Assembly: GCA_900550005.1 (NCBI GenBank)
Contig: URQL01000024.1
Location: 1-14,315, forward strand
Length of the DNA: 14,315 nucleotides
Source: an uncultured Erysipelotrichaceae bacterium
GTDB lineage: Bacteria > Bacillota_I > Bacilli_A > Erysipelotrichales > Coprobacillaceae
Direction of reading: 5' to 3'
Shown here piece after piece: positions 6,317 through 13,180 of the stretch (its first letter is position 1; each line of letters begins with the position of its first letter). Made by a program: the position numbers and the translations under genes. The notes under the pieces were generated by a model that did not search any database, was not told the origin of the DNA, and worked only from the letters and a program-made list of their open reading frames with translations.

Positions 6317-6556
6317 ATGTCAAATCAAGCACAAGTAGACAATTTAGTTTCATTATTAGATGGTTATGTAGCAAAAGGTGGACATCACTTAAATGTTAAC
6401 GTATTAAACAGAGAAACATTATTAGATGCTCAAGCTCATCCAGAAAAATATCCACAATTAACAATTCGTGTATCTGGATATGCAGTTAACTTCATCAAAT
6501 TAACTAAAGCACAACAAGATGATGTTATTTCTCGTACATTCCATGATCATTTCTAA
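6317..6556 (+). CDS. grcA: Stand-alone glycyl-radical domain of pyruvate formate-lyase (GrcA/YfiD-like)
   Basis: A 79-residue protein equal to the C-terminal domain of a normal PFL: first helix VDNLVSLLDGYV, then GGHHLNVNVLNRETLLDA (21-38), HPEKYPQLTIRVSGYAVNF (41-59) with radical Gly54, and a final helix ending ISRTFHDHF. In E. coli PflB the matching tail is GGQHLNVNVMNREMLLDA followed by PQLTIRVSGYAV and DVITRTF. E. coli GrcA (YfiD) is a spare domain that rescues oxygen-cleaved PflB; here the protein appears to be an obligatory subunit, because the adjacent PflB has no such domain. A very strong AGGAGGG (6301-6307) sits 9 nt before the ATG, which may favour high output relative to PflB. The radical on Gly54 would be made by PflA, encoded next. 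Confidence 0.95.
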   Translation: MSNQAQVDNLVSLLDGYVAKGGHHLNVNVLNRETLLDAQAHPEKYPQLTIRVSGYAVNFIKLTKAQQDDVISRTFHDHF

Positions 6557-6568
6557 TTAATGGATGAT

Positions 6569-6595
6569 AAGGGGCTTGGTTAAGCCCCTTTTTTT
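6569..6595 (+). terminator. Intrinsic terminator between the split-PFL genes and pflA
   Basis: A perfect 9-bp GC-rich stem AAGGGGCTT / AAGCCCCTT (6569-6577 and 6582-6590) with a 4-nt loop runs into seven T (6589-6595). It is the most GC-rich hairpin in the window. Confidence 0.92.
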
Positions 6596-6628
6596 AAATT
6601 ATTTTAATATACATGGGAGGCGCAAAAT

Positions 6629-7381
6629 ATGGAAGGGTATGTACATTCAACGGAATCTTTTGGAACAGTGGATGGACCTGGAATTCGTTTTGTGGTGTTT
6701 ACACAAGGATGCCCAATGCGTTGTTTATATTGCCACAATCCTGATACTTGGGAATTTAATCGTGGTAATAAAATGGATACACAAGAAATTATTGATGAAT
6801 ATTTGAAGAATATTGAATTTTACAAAGGTGGAGGAATTACTTGTACAGGTGGAGAACCACTTGCTCAAATCGATTTTGTTACTGATTTATTTGAAAAAGC
6901 TAAAGTCCATTCTATTCATACTTGCTTGGATACATCAGGAATCACATTTAGTCGTGATGAAAAGAATATGGAAAAAATGAATCGATTAATGGCAGTAACG
7001 GATCTTGTTATGTTGGATATTAAGCACATCGATCCGCAAGAACATATTAAATTAACTTCACAAAAAAATGATCGTATTCTTGATTTTCTTCAATATTTAA
7101 GTGAAATCAATAAAGATGTTTGGATTCGTCATGTCGTTGTTCCAACAATTACACAAAACGATAAATATCTTTATCAACTAGGTTATCATATAGGGCAATA
7201 TCGAAATATTCAAGCTTTAGATGTTTTACCTTATCACACACTTGGAATAAAAAAGTATGAAAGTTTGCATATGGATTATCCATTAAAAGGAATTCCTGCA
7301 TTATCAAAAAAAGAAGCTATTGAAGCTAAAAAAGTGGTCTTAAAAGGAATAAAAGATCGAAGAGCAAATAAAAAATTGTAA
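6629..7381 (+). CDS. pflA: Pyruvate formate-lyase activating enzyme (radical SAM)
   Basis: Uses S-adenosylmethionine and a [4Fe-4S] cluster to abstract a hydrogen from the PFL glycine. Its 250 residues are normal for PflA. The radical SAM motif C-x3-C-x2-C is at Cys28, Cys32 and Cys35 (GCPMRCLYCHNPDTW), and the SAM-binding GGEP is at 74-77. GGGAGG (6615-6620) lies 8 nt upstream of the ATG. The gene follows a strong terminator with only about 35 nt between, and I see no convincing promoter there, so expression may rely on partial readthrough, giving an activase level far below its substrate. Its natural target here would be Gly54 of the separate glycyl-radical protein, perhaps only in complex with PflB. 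The stop codon is in a two-way terminator. Confidence 0.95.
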   Translation: MEGYVHSTESFGTVDGPGIRFVVFTQGCPMRCLYCHNPDTWEFNRGNKMDTQEIIDEYLKNIEFYKGGGITCTGGEPLAQIDFVTDLFEKAKVHSIHTCLDTSGITFSRDEKNMEKMNRLMAVTDLVMLDIKHIDPQEHIKLTSQKNDRILDFLQYLSEINKDVWIRHVVVPTITQNDKYLYQLGYHIGQYRNIQALDVLPYHTLGIKKYESLHMDYPLKGIPALSKKEAIEAKKVVLKGIKDRRANKKL

Positions 7382-7405
7382 TGAGTTTATTCATTACAAT
7401 TTTTT
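7370..7405. terminator. Bidirectional intrinsic terminator between pflA and the metallophosphoesterase gene
   Basis: A perfect 15-bp stem (7370-7384 and 7391-7405; arms start AAAAAATTG and TCATTACAA) encloses the 6-nt loop GTTTAT. The A run on the left and T run on the right provide U tracts for both directions. It contains the pflA stop. Confidence 0.88.
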
Positions 7406-7410
7406 ACTTT

Positions 7411-8226
7411 TTATTTATCTAATGTAATTTTAACAATATCTGGTGTACATAAAAAGCGCGCTGATTGATTGTTTTCCATGCCAATTCCATTTGATACAAC
7501 TAAAGTTGATGCATCGGATTGGTATTTCCCGTGATTATAAGTAATGGCTCCTTCTGGTTTAAATAATGCGCCATAGAAAGGAAAATAAATATATCCTCCA
7601 TGAGAGTGACCTGATATTTGCAAATTAACTTTTTTGTTGATTGAATTTATAAAAAAGTCAGGCTGATGCACAAGTGCAATTTGATAAGTATTTGTACTAT
7701 CCTCATTTACTAAGGAATCTAAATTGTCATTTGATTCTAATCCTAATAATTGAATGGATGAATTGTTGTAATAGATGGTACGAATTTCATTTGATAAAAC
7801 TTCGAATCCACTTAATTGAAGTATCGATTTTACATCACTTGCACTAATATAGTCTTTTTCTCCCATCACTGCAAATTTGCCATATTTAGCATGTATTCCT
7901 TTTAATTTTTCAATAACTAAATCGTTATTAAAAACTTGGGAATCATAAACGTCACCACCAAATAAAATTAAATCAAATTCTTCTTTGTTGATTTGGTTTA
8001 CAACTTGATCTAAACGATCGATATCTTTGTCCTCATTTAAATCAAGGTCGGAAAAATATCCGACCTTAAAATTTTTAAATTCTTCTGGTAAAGTACTGTC
8101 TTGGATAACATAGCTTTTTGTTGTTAAAGCATAAGGAACTTTACAAAAACTAAGATATCCACAACTAATAAGTAAAATAAGAATAAGTAGAATAATAAAT
8201 AATTTTAAATCTCTTATTTTTTTCAT
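7411..8226 (-). CDS. Membrane-bound metallophosphoesterase-fold protein with altered active-site motifs
   Basis: A calcineurin-like phosphoesterase fold of 271 residues resembling the YkuE-type group. A hydrophobic N-terminal segment (about 9-27) follows a basic start and contains L-I-S-C (19-22), which fits a lipobox, so it is a lipoprotein or an anchored protein with its domain outside. Motifs in order: FSD60-L-D62 where the family has D-x-H; GGD (90-92); G-E123-K124-D125 where the family has GNHD or GNHE; H187 in LVHQPD; and GHSHGG (206-211). Two of five motifs therefore carry substitutions at metal-binding or catalytic residues, and activity is doubtful or altered. It overlaps the end of rnj by four bases (ATGA on the minus strand) and is surely co-transcribed with it. 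The substrate is unknown. Confidence 0.8.
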   Translation of the reverse strand: MKKIRDLKLFIILLILILLISCGYLSFCKVPYALTTKSYVIQDSTLPEEFKNFKVGYFSDLDLNEDKDIDRLDQVVNQINKEEFDLILFGGDVYDSQVFNNDLVIEKLKGIHAKYGKFAVMGEKDYISASDVKSILQLSGFEVLSNEIRTIYYNNSSIQLLGLESNDNLDSLVNEDSTNTYQIALVHQPDFFINSINKKVNLQISGHSHGGYIYFPFYGALFKPEGAITYNHGKYQSDASTLVVSNGIGMENNQSARFLCTPDIVKITLDK

Positions 8227-9989
8227 TGTTTTTTGTTCATGATTACAGGAATAATCATTGGGTTACGTTTTGTCTTACGATAAAAATAAGGACCTAAAGT
8301 ATCACGGATCGTATTTTTAATTTCACCAAAAGTGGTTTTATTCATAAGTAATTTTGTAAGTGCATCTTGTACAAGATGTTCAGCTTCTTTAATAAGTTGA
8401 TAACTGTCTTTCATATAGACGAATCCTCTTGAGATAATAACTGGTTTAGCAAGTAATTTTCCAGCTCTAGAATCCATACTAATCAAGATGGAAACCATTC
8501 CATCTTCTGATAAGATTTGACGATCTCTAAGTACAGCTGTTGATAATCCAGTGATATCATTACCATCAACATAGATATCATCAGCATGAACACGATTGCC
8601 TAAACGAGCTTCTCCATCTTTTAAGATAATCACATCCCCATTAGATAATACGAATGTATTTTCTTTTGGTACACCGACATCTTGAGCTAATTCACTATGG
8701 ATCTTAAGCATACGGTATTCCCCATGCACTGGGAAGAAATATTTAGGACTTGTGAGTAATAACATTAATTTTTGTTCTTCTTGTGAAGCATGTCCAGAAG
8801 TGTGTAATGAGTTTAATGGTGAGTGAACGAGTACCTTAGCTCCAAGTCTAAATAATTTATTCACTACACGATTGATACTTGTTGCATTTCCTGGAATTGG
8901 ACTTGATGAAAAGATAATCGTATCTGTTGGTTTGATATGAATAAATTTATGTGTTCCAGCAGCAATACGAGATAAAGCAGCTAAAGGTTCACCTTGACTA
9001 CCTGTACATAAGATTAAAATTTGGTTATCTTTAAACTTTTTAGCATCGTCATTACGAATAAAATATTTGTCTGGACATTTAATATGTCCTAATTTTCTTG
9101 ATGTTTGAATAACGTTTTCCATTGATCGACCAAATACGAGAATTCGACGATCAAATTTTACGGCCGCTTGAACGATTTGTTGAACACGATCTACATTAGA
9201 TGCAAATGTGGCAACAATAATACGCCCATCTGCTTTTCTAAATTCATTTTGAATTGAATTAGCAATTACTTTTTCACTTAATGAGAATGTTGGAATTTCA
9301 GCATTTGTTGAATCACTCATAAGTAACGTTACACCTGTCGTTCCTAAAAAAGACATTTTTTGGAAATCAGCAGGCTCACCGACTGGAGTTAAGTCAAATT
9401 TGAAATCTCCTGTAGTTACAACACGTCCATTTGGGGTATTGATAATAATTCCTAATGATTCAGGAATAGAGTGATTTGTTTTGAAAAATCCAATATTGAA
9501 AAATTTAGTTTGTACACGACTTGAATCATTGATTTCAATTATTTTAGTCGCCTTTGTTAAACGGCGTTCTTCCAATTTTCTTTTAATTAATGCACTTGCT
9601 AGTGGTGATGCATAGATAAAAGGAATGGTCACAGCTTGTAGTAAAAATGGAATACCACCAATATGGTCTTCGTGTCCATGTGTAATTAACAAAGCTTTGA
9701 TTTTCTTTTGATTACGAACTAAATATGTGTAATCTGGGATAATATAATCAATACCAGGTAATCCTTCTTCAGCAAATTTAACACCCGCATCAATAATAAT
9801 AAGTTCATTATCGTGTTCAATACAATACATATTTTTACCGACTTCGCCAAGTCCACCTAAAGCAAAAACTTTTGTTTCATGTGTGTATTTCGGTTCTTTT
9901 GTATTCATTAATTGTCTTGATTTTGTATTTCTTTGATAGTGTGGTTTATTATTTTTTTTATCTTGATTTGCAACTTTTTCTGTTGGCAT
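8223..9989 (-). CDS. rnjA: Ribonuclease J (J1-like)
   Basis: Metallo-beta-lactamase/beta-CASP ribonuclease with 5'-3' exonuclease and endonuclease activity, central to mRNA turnover and rRNA maturation in Bacillota. Its 588 residues contain the HGHEDH zinc motif (104-109), then STNAE, the beta-CASP block with FASNVDRVQQIV and GRSMENVI, and the C-terminal domain ending RKTKRNPMIIPVIM. The intact HGHEDH motif suggests J1 rather than the less active J2. B. subtilis J1 has about 555 residues; the extra length is a basic, hydrophilic N-terminal tail of about 35 residues. ATG 9908 would remove it but has no ribosome site, whereas the chosen ATG has GAGGTG about 6 nt upstream. It is the first gene of an operon with the metallophosphoesterase gene. 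Confidence 0.95.
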   Translation of the reverse strand: MPTEKVANQDKKNNKPHYQRNTKSRQLMNTKEPKYTHETKVFALGGLGEVGKNMYCIEHDNELIIIDAGVKFAEEGLPGIDYIIPDYTYLVRNQKKIKALLITHGHEDHIGGIPFLLQAVTIPFIYASPLASALIKRKLEERRLTKATKIIEINDSSRVQTKFFNIGFFKTNHSIPESLGIIINTPNGRVVTTGDFKFDLTPVGEPADFQKMSFLGTTGVTLLMSDSTNAEIPTFSLSEKVIANSIQNEFRKADGRIIVATFASNVDRVQQIVQAAVKFDRRILVFGRSMENVIQTSRKLGHIKCPDKYFIRNDDAKKFKDNQILILCTGSQGEPLAALSRIAAGTHKFIHIKPTDTIIFSSSPIPGNATSINRVVNKLFRLGAKVLVHSPLNSLHTSGHASQEEQKLMLLLTSPKYFFPVHGEYRMLKIHSELAQDVGVPKENTFVLSNGDVIILKDGEARLGNRVHADDIYVDGNDITGLSTAVLRDRQILSEDGMVSILISMDSRAGKLLAKPVIISRGFVYMKDSYQLIKEAEHLVQDALTKLLMNKTTFGEIKNTIRDTLGPYFYRKTKRNPMIIPVIMNKKQ

Positions 9990-10024
9990 ATTTTCACCTC
10001 TTTTTATATTTTTCTCTAAATGAA

Positions 10025-10030
10025 ATTATA
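10025..10030 (-). promoter_or_regulatory. Extended -10 of the rnj promoter
   Basis: On the minus strand TGT-TATAAT (-10 hexamer at 10030-10025) lies about 36 nt upstream of the rnj ATG. The -35 region (near GACTTA) is weak. It sits between the degV terminator and rnj, so rnj probably has its own transcript. Confidence 0.55.
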
Positions 10031-10063
10031 ACACAAATAAGTACGTTAAGTCTAAAAAAGAAT

Positions 10064-10089
10064 AAAAAAACTAGAGAAAACGCTCTAGT
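10064..10089 (-). terminator. Intrinsic terminator of degV
   Basis: Read on the minus strand, a 7-bp stem ACTAGAG / CTCTAGT (10089-10083 and 10076-10070) with a 6-nt loop is followed by a run of seven T. The TAG stop of degV (10087-10085) is within the first arm. Confidence 0.82.
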
Positions 10090-10951
10090 CAATGTTTAAA
10101 CAAGCACCAATTCCAATTGCATTTGGTCCTGTATGGCATGCAACAGATAAAGATAAAGGTGCATAATCAATTTTATGATTTGGAAAATACTCTTTTAAAT
10201 AGATTACCATATCTTTAGCAATTTGTTCATCTTTTGTATAAGCAACATAGATGCTACAATTTTTTCCTTTACCTTCTGGATCGATTCTTTCTTCAATATC
10301 TTTTTTTAATGCTTCAGCCATAATTTTGTGTGCTTTAGCCATTGTTCGTGTTTTTTCAAAAGCATCTAATTTTTCACCTTGAATAGTTAAAACAGGTTTG
10401 ATTTTTAAAAGTCCACCTAAAGTTGCAGCTAAAGGGGTTAAACGACCTCCACGTTTTAAATATTCTAAAGAAGGAACCGTAATATAGATAGTTGAATCAA
10501 AACGATGTTTTTCTAAAATGTCTTTGATTTCTTTAGCATCTTTTCCTTTTTCAATTAGTTTTTTTGCAACAAAGATATCATGTCTTAATGTAATGGATAT
10601 TCTTTGATTATTAACTACATAAACTTGATTGGGATATTCTTGAGCAAGTAATGTAGCGGTTTGACAAGAACCGCTTAGTCCACTTGACATAGGCATATGG
10701 ATGATTTCATCATAGTCTTCTAATAATTTATCCCATAAAGCAGTAACTGCCCCTGCAGAAGGTTGGGATGTGAAGATAGCTGACCCATTTGCTTGCATTT
10801 CAAAGAATGTTTTAGCATCTAAATTAATGTCTTCAAAATATTCATTTCCATCTATTGTAAAGGGCATAGGAATGATATAAATTCCAAGTTCTTTTGCTTC
10901 TTCTAAACTAATACTTGCGTTATTGTCTGTAACGATTGCGATTTTTTTCAT
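10085..10951 (-). CDS. DegV family fatty-acid-binding protein
   Basis: A 288-residue DegV (EDD domain) protein. In Bacillota such proteins (FakB) hold fatty acids for phosphorylation by FakA, feeding exogenous fatty acids into phospholipids. Signatures: the start KKIAIVTDNNASIS (2-15), TSQPS (61-65), MSSGLSGS (88-95) and YLKRGGRL in the second half. The usual Asp-Ser near VVDS is replaced by Asn-Asn in VVNNQRIS (about 114-121), a difference whose effect I cannot judge. AGGAGGT lies 7 nt upstream of the ATG. No fakA gene is seen here, which is usual because fakB genes are often unlinked. Which fatty acid it binds is not predictable. Confidence 0.9.
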   Translation of the reverse strand: MKKIAIVTDNNASISLEEAKELGIYIIPMPFTIDGNEYFEDINLDAKTFFEMQANGSAIFTSQPSAGAVTALWDKLLEDYDEIIHMPMSSGLSGSCQTATLLAQEYPNQVYVVNNQRISITLRHDIFVAKKLIEKGKDAKEIKDILEKHRFDSTIYITVPSLEYLKRGGRLTPLAATLGGLLKIKPVLTIQGEKLDAFEKTRTMAKAHKIMAEALKKDIEERIDPEGKGKNCSIYVAYTKDEQIAKDMVIYLKEYFPNHKIDYAPLSLSVACHTGPNAIGIGACLNID

Positions 10952-10974
10952 AGAAGTAACCTCCTAACTCATTT

Positions 10975-11003
10975 ATAATAACAAAAAAAAGATATTTATA
11001 CAA
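10975..11003 (-). promoter_or_regulatory. Probable promoter of degV
   Basis: On the minus strand TTGTAT (11003-10998), a 17-nt spacer rich in T, then TATTAT (10980-10975). The start would be near 10968, giving a short leader with the AGGAGGT site. Confidence 0.5.
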
Positions 11004-11072
11004 ATGTTTTTAGTGGGATGAATGATACTAAATTATAAAAAGTAAGAATTTAAGCGTAAAATTACTATTTTA

Positions 11073-11101
11073 GTGGTAACTGTTTTTATTTATGTTATAA
11101 T
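11073..11101 (+). promoter_or_regulatory. Promoter of the membrane protein / mscS region
   Basis: TGT-TATAAT (11093-11101) is an extended -10; GTGGTA (11073-11078) at 17-nt spacing is a weak -35. The start would be near 11108, just before the AGGAGG of the next gene. The imperfect dyad TTAC...GTAA (11062-11079) overlaps the -35 and may be an operator. Confidence 0.6.
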
Positions 11102-11126
11102 ATGCCTATTGTTAGGAGGAATTAAT

Positions 11127-11981
11127 GTGAGCGTTAAAGAAATAAAAGAGCGTGCTGAATTCTTGTATCAAAAGAGTTCTCATTACATCGTAGGAGCTTT
11201 TTTAGCAGTAGGAACAATTACAGCAATCGTTAATGGATTTTCTTATTATCTACCATTTTTAGTATTAGCTGTTTTAATTGAACCATTACAATTAGGACTA
11301 ATCCGTGCTTCATTAAAAGCATATGATCGTAAAGGGAAAGAAGTAAGTACATTAAATTATACACTAATGGGATTAAAAGAATACCCAAGTGCATTTCCTG
11401 TATTTGTTGGAAAGAAATTATTTATTTTAATTGTTCAACTGTTGATCATGGCTATTTTTATGGTTATTAGTGCAGGAAATATGTCAAATTTAGTAACTTG
11501 TTTAAAAACATTTATCACTGGGACAACAGGTTACCTTTTTAGTAAAGGAACAAATGGAATCGAATGGTTTATTCCAGATATGATGGTTATTGGTTTTGCT
11601 GTTGCAATGATCGTTGGACTTTATTTACAAATCAAACTTGCTTTAGTTTACTATTTTGCTGTAGATAAAGACTATTCTTTATTTAAATCAATCCAAGCAT
11701 CATTTAAAGCGATGAAAGGTAATACCATTAAATATTTATCTTTATTACTTCGTTATTTATTCTTATATATTGTTACAACAATTATTGTAGTAATTGCGAA
11801 TACTGCTTTAACAAACGGATTTACACAATTAATTGATATTTTACCAAATATGGCTGTGCCAATTGCAATTTTAATGACTGCTTTAATTGCTTTAGCTTCA
11901 ACAACATTCCAAGTTATGATTTATGAAGTTAAATTACGTTTGGCTGTAACGGTATTTTATAAAGATATTACAGAAAATTAA
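11127..11981 (+). CDS. Multi-pass membrane protein, DUF975-like
   Basis: A 284-residue integral membrane protein with about six hydrophobic segments. It begins with a short charged region (MSVKEIKERAEFLYQKSSH). The pattern of an early membrane hairpin, a charged central loop (SLKAYDRKGKEVS) and a late SIQASFKAMKGNTIKYL segment followed by more membrane helices resembles DUF975 proteins, but I am not certain of the family. No catalytic motif is visible. The frame is open back to an ATG-like point at 11073 (GTG), but TATAAT at 11096-11101 lies inside that extension, and AGGAGG (11114-11119) is 7 nt from GTG 11127. GTG 11127 is therefore the start; the overlapping ATG at 11125 is immediately followed by TGA. 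mscS follows after a terminator. Confidence 0.8.
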   Translation: MSVKEIKERAEFLYQKSSHYIVGAFLAVGTITAIVNGFSYYLPFLVLAVLIEPLQLGLIRASLKAYDRKGKEVSTLNYTLMGLKEYPSAFPVFVGKKLFILIVQLLIMAIFMVISAGNMSNLVTCLKTFITGTTGYLFSKGTNGIEWFIPDMMVIGFAVAMIVGLYLQIKLALVYYFAVDKDYSLFKSIQASFKAMKGNTIKYLSLLLRYLFLYIVTTIIVVIANTALTNGFTQLIDILPNMAVPIAILMTALIALASTTFQVMIYEVKLRLAVTVFYKDITEN

Positions 11982-12001
11982 GCGATTTATCGCTTTTTTT
12001 T
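11980..12001 (+). terminator. Intrinsic terminator just before the mscS ribosome site
   Basis: A 6-bp stem AAGCGA / TCGCTT (11980-11985 and 11990-11995) with loop TTTA, followed by eight T (11994-12001). The mscS ribosome site AGGAGG begins at 12004, so there is no room for a promoter between them. Confidence 0.8.
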
Positions 12002-12013
12002 ATAGGAGGAATT

Positions 12014-12817
12014 ATGGAACAATTTTATCAATATTTAACTACAAAAGGAACTTCAGTCTTAGAAACTGGGATCCATGCTTTGATTTTTTTTATTGTTGGT
12101 TGGTATCTTGTTAAATTTGTTACACATTTAGCTACTAAAACCATGGAAAAGGCAAAGATTGAACCTACTTTTATTAGTTTTAGTCGTTCTGTTTTAAATA
12201 CGATATTAAAAATTATTGTCATTATTAGTACATTAGGTGATCTAGGTTTTCCTACAAGTTCTTTATTTGCTATTTTTGGGACAGCTGGGGCAGCTCTTGC
12301 TTTAGGATTTAAAGATAATTTATCAAATTTTGTTAGTGGAATGATCATTTTATTTTCTAAACCATTTGTTGTTGGAGATTATATTGAAATTCAATCCTAT
12401 GCAGGTACGGTAAAAGAAATCCAAATGATGTATACCGTTTTAAGTACGATCGACAACAAAATTATTATGGTTCCTAACTTAGAAATGACATCAAGTATTA
12501 TTGTTAATAATTCTCATGAAACAAAAAGAAGAATTGAGCTTAATTTTGATATTGCTTATGATCAAGATATTGATCAAGTAAAACAAGTGATTATGGATGT
12601 GATCCATGCTCATCCTAAAGCATGGAACGAACCTCAACCTTTAGTACGTGTAAATAATTATAAAGACAGTTCGGTAGAAATCTTAATTCGGGTTTGGTGT
12701 GAAACAGAAGATTATATTAATTTACGTTTTGATTTATTGGAAGATATAAAAAAAGCTTTTGATCAAAATCATATTGAAATACCTTATAATCAATTAAATG
12801 TTCATATACACCAATAG
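12014..12817 (+). CDS. mscS: Small-conductance mechanosensitive channel (MscS family)
   Basis: Opens on membrane tension and releases solutes during hypo-osmotic shock. Its 267 residues have the E. coli-like compact layout: N-terminal membrane helices (about 15-37 and 55-80), the Gly/Ala-rich pore helix around FGTAGAALALGFKDNLSNF (about 89-107), the SKPFVVGDYIEI beta-domain entry (about 116-127) and a cytoplasmic vestibule domain ending at NQLNVHIHQ. AGGAGG lies 4 nt before the ATG. Transcription must come through the preceding terminator or from a promoter inside the upstream gene; I find none. There is no terminator between mscS and trxA, so readthrough into trxA is possible. Confidence 0.94.
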   Translation: MEQFYQYLTTKGTSVLETGIHALIFFIVGWYLVKFVTHLATKTMEKAKIEPTFISFSRSVLNTILKIIVIISTLGDLGFPTSSLFAIFGTAGAALALGFKDNLSNFVSGMIILFSKPFVVGDYIEIQSYAGTVKEIQMMYTVLSTIDNKIIMVPNLEMTSSIIVNNSHETKRRIELNFDIAYDQDIDQVKQVIMDVIHAHPKAWNEPQPLVRVNNYKDSSVEILIRVWCETEDYINLRFDLLEDIKKAFDQNHIEIPYNQLNVHIHQ

Positions 12818-12830
12818 TTAAGCAAATAAA

Positions 12831-12859
12831 TTGATTAAATAAAAAACTTTTGGCATAAT
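12831..12859 (+). promoter_or_regulatory. Promoter of the thioredoxin gene
   Basis: TTGATT (12831-12836), a 17-nt spacer ending in an extended TGG, then CATAAT (12854-12859). The start would be near 12866, right at the ribosome site, so the leader would be only about 12 nt. Confidence 0.6.
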
Positions 12860-12877
12860 AAAGACGAGGTGAGAAAT

Positions 12878-13180
12878 ATGGAAATAATTAGTTCAAATGA
12901 ATTTGATGCAACAATTTCATCAGGTATTGTTTTAGTAGATTTCTTTGCTAATTGGTGTGGACCTTGCAAAATGTTATCACCAGTTTTAGAAAAAGTGTCT
13001 AGCGACTATCCAAATATTCATTTTGTAAAATTAGATGTTGATAAATCAGGAGATATCGCTATGCGTTATCAAGTTCAATCAATCCCCACACTACTTGTTT
13101 TTAAAGATGGAAATTTAGTTGAAAGACAAGTTGGATTCGCTGGGGAACCCCAACTTAGAAATTTATTAAATCGTATTTAA
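12878..13180 (+). CDS. trxA: Thioredoxin
   Basis: Small dithiol oxidoreductase of the cytoplasm that reduces protein disulfides and serves ribonucleotide reductase and peroxidases. With this start it has 100 residues: strand LVDFFA, active site WCGPC (26-30), KLDVDK (51-56) and the cis-proline SIPT (Pro70). A GTG at 12869 is in frame but lies within the ribosome site GAGGTGA (12866-12872), so ATG 12878, 5 nt downstream, is preferred. It has its own promoter and shares a terminator with the convergent lipid kinase gene. Confidence 0.95.
   Translation: MEIISSNEFDATISSGIVLVDFFANWCGPCKMLSPVLEKVSSDYPNIHFVKLDVDKSGDIAMRYQVQSIPTLLVFKDGNLVERQVGFAGEPQLRNLLNRI

Noticed and set aside
6564..6806. Plus-strand frame of 80 codons overlapping the pflA start
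   Set aside because: It begins inside the terminator and is a shifted frame of pflA, whose radical SAM motif is unambiguous.
9872..10099. Plus-strand frame of 75 codons opposite the rnj start
   Set aside because: It is a Leu/Phe-rich antisense translation that crosses the rnj promoter and degV terminator, with no ribosome site.
12028..12348. Minus-strand frame of 106 codons inside mscS
   Set aside because: It is antisense to a clear MscS coding sequence and has no ribosome site or recognisable protein features.
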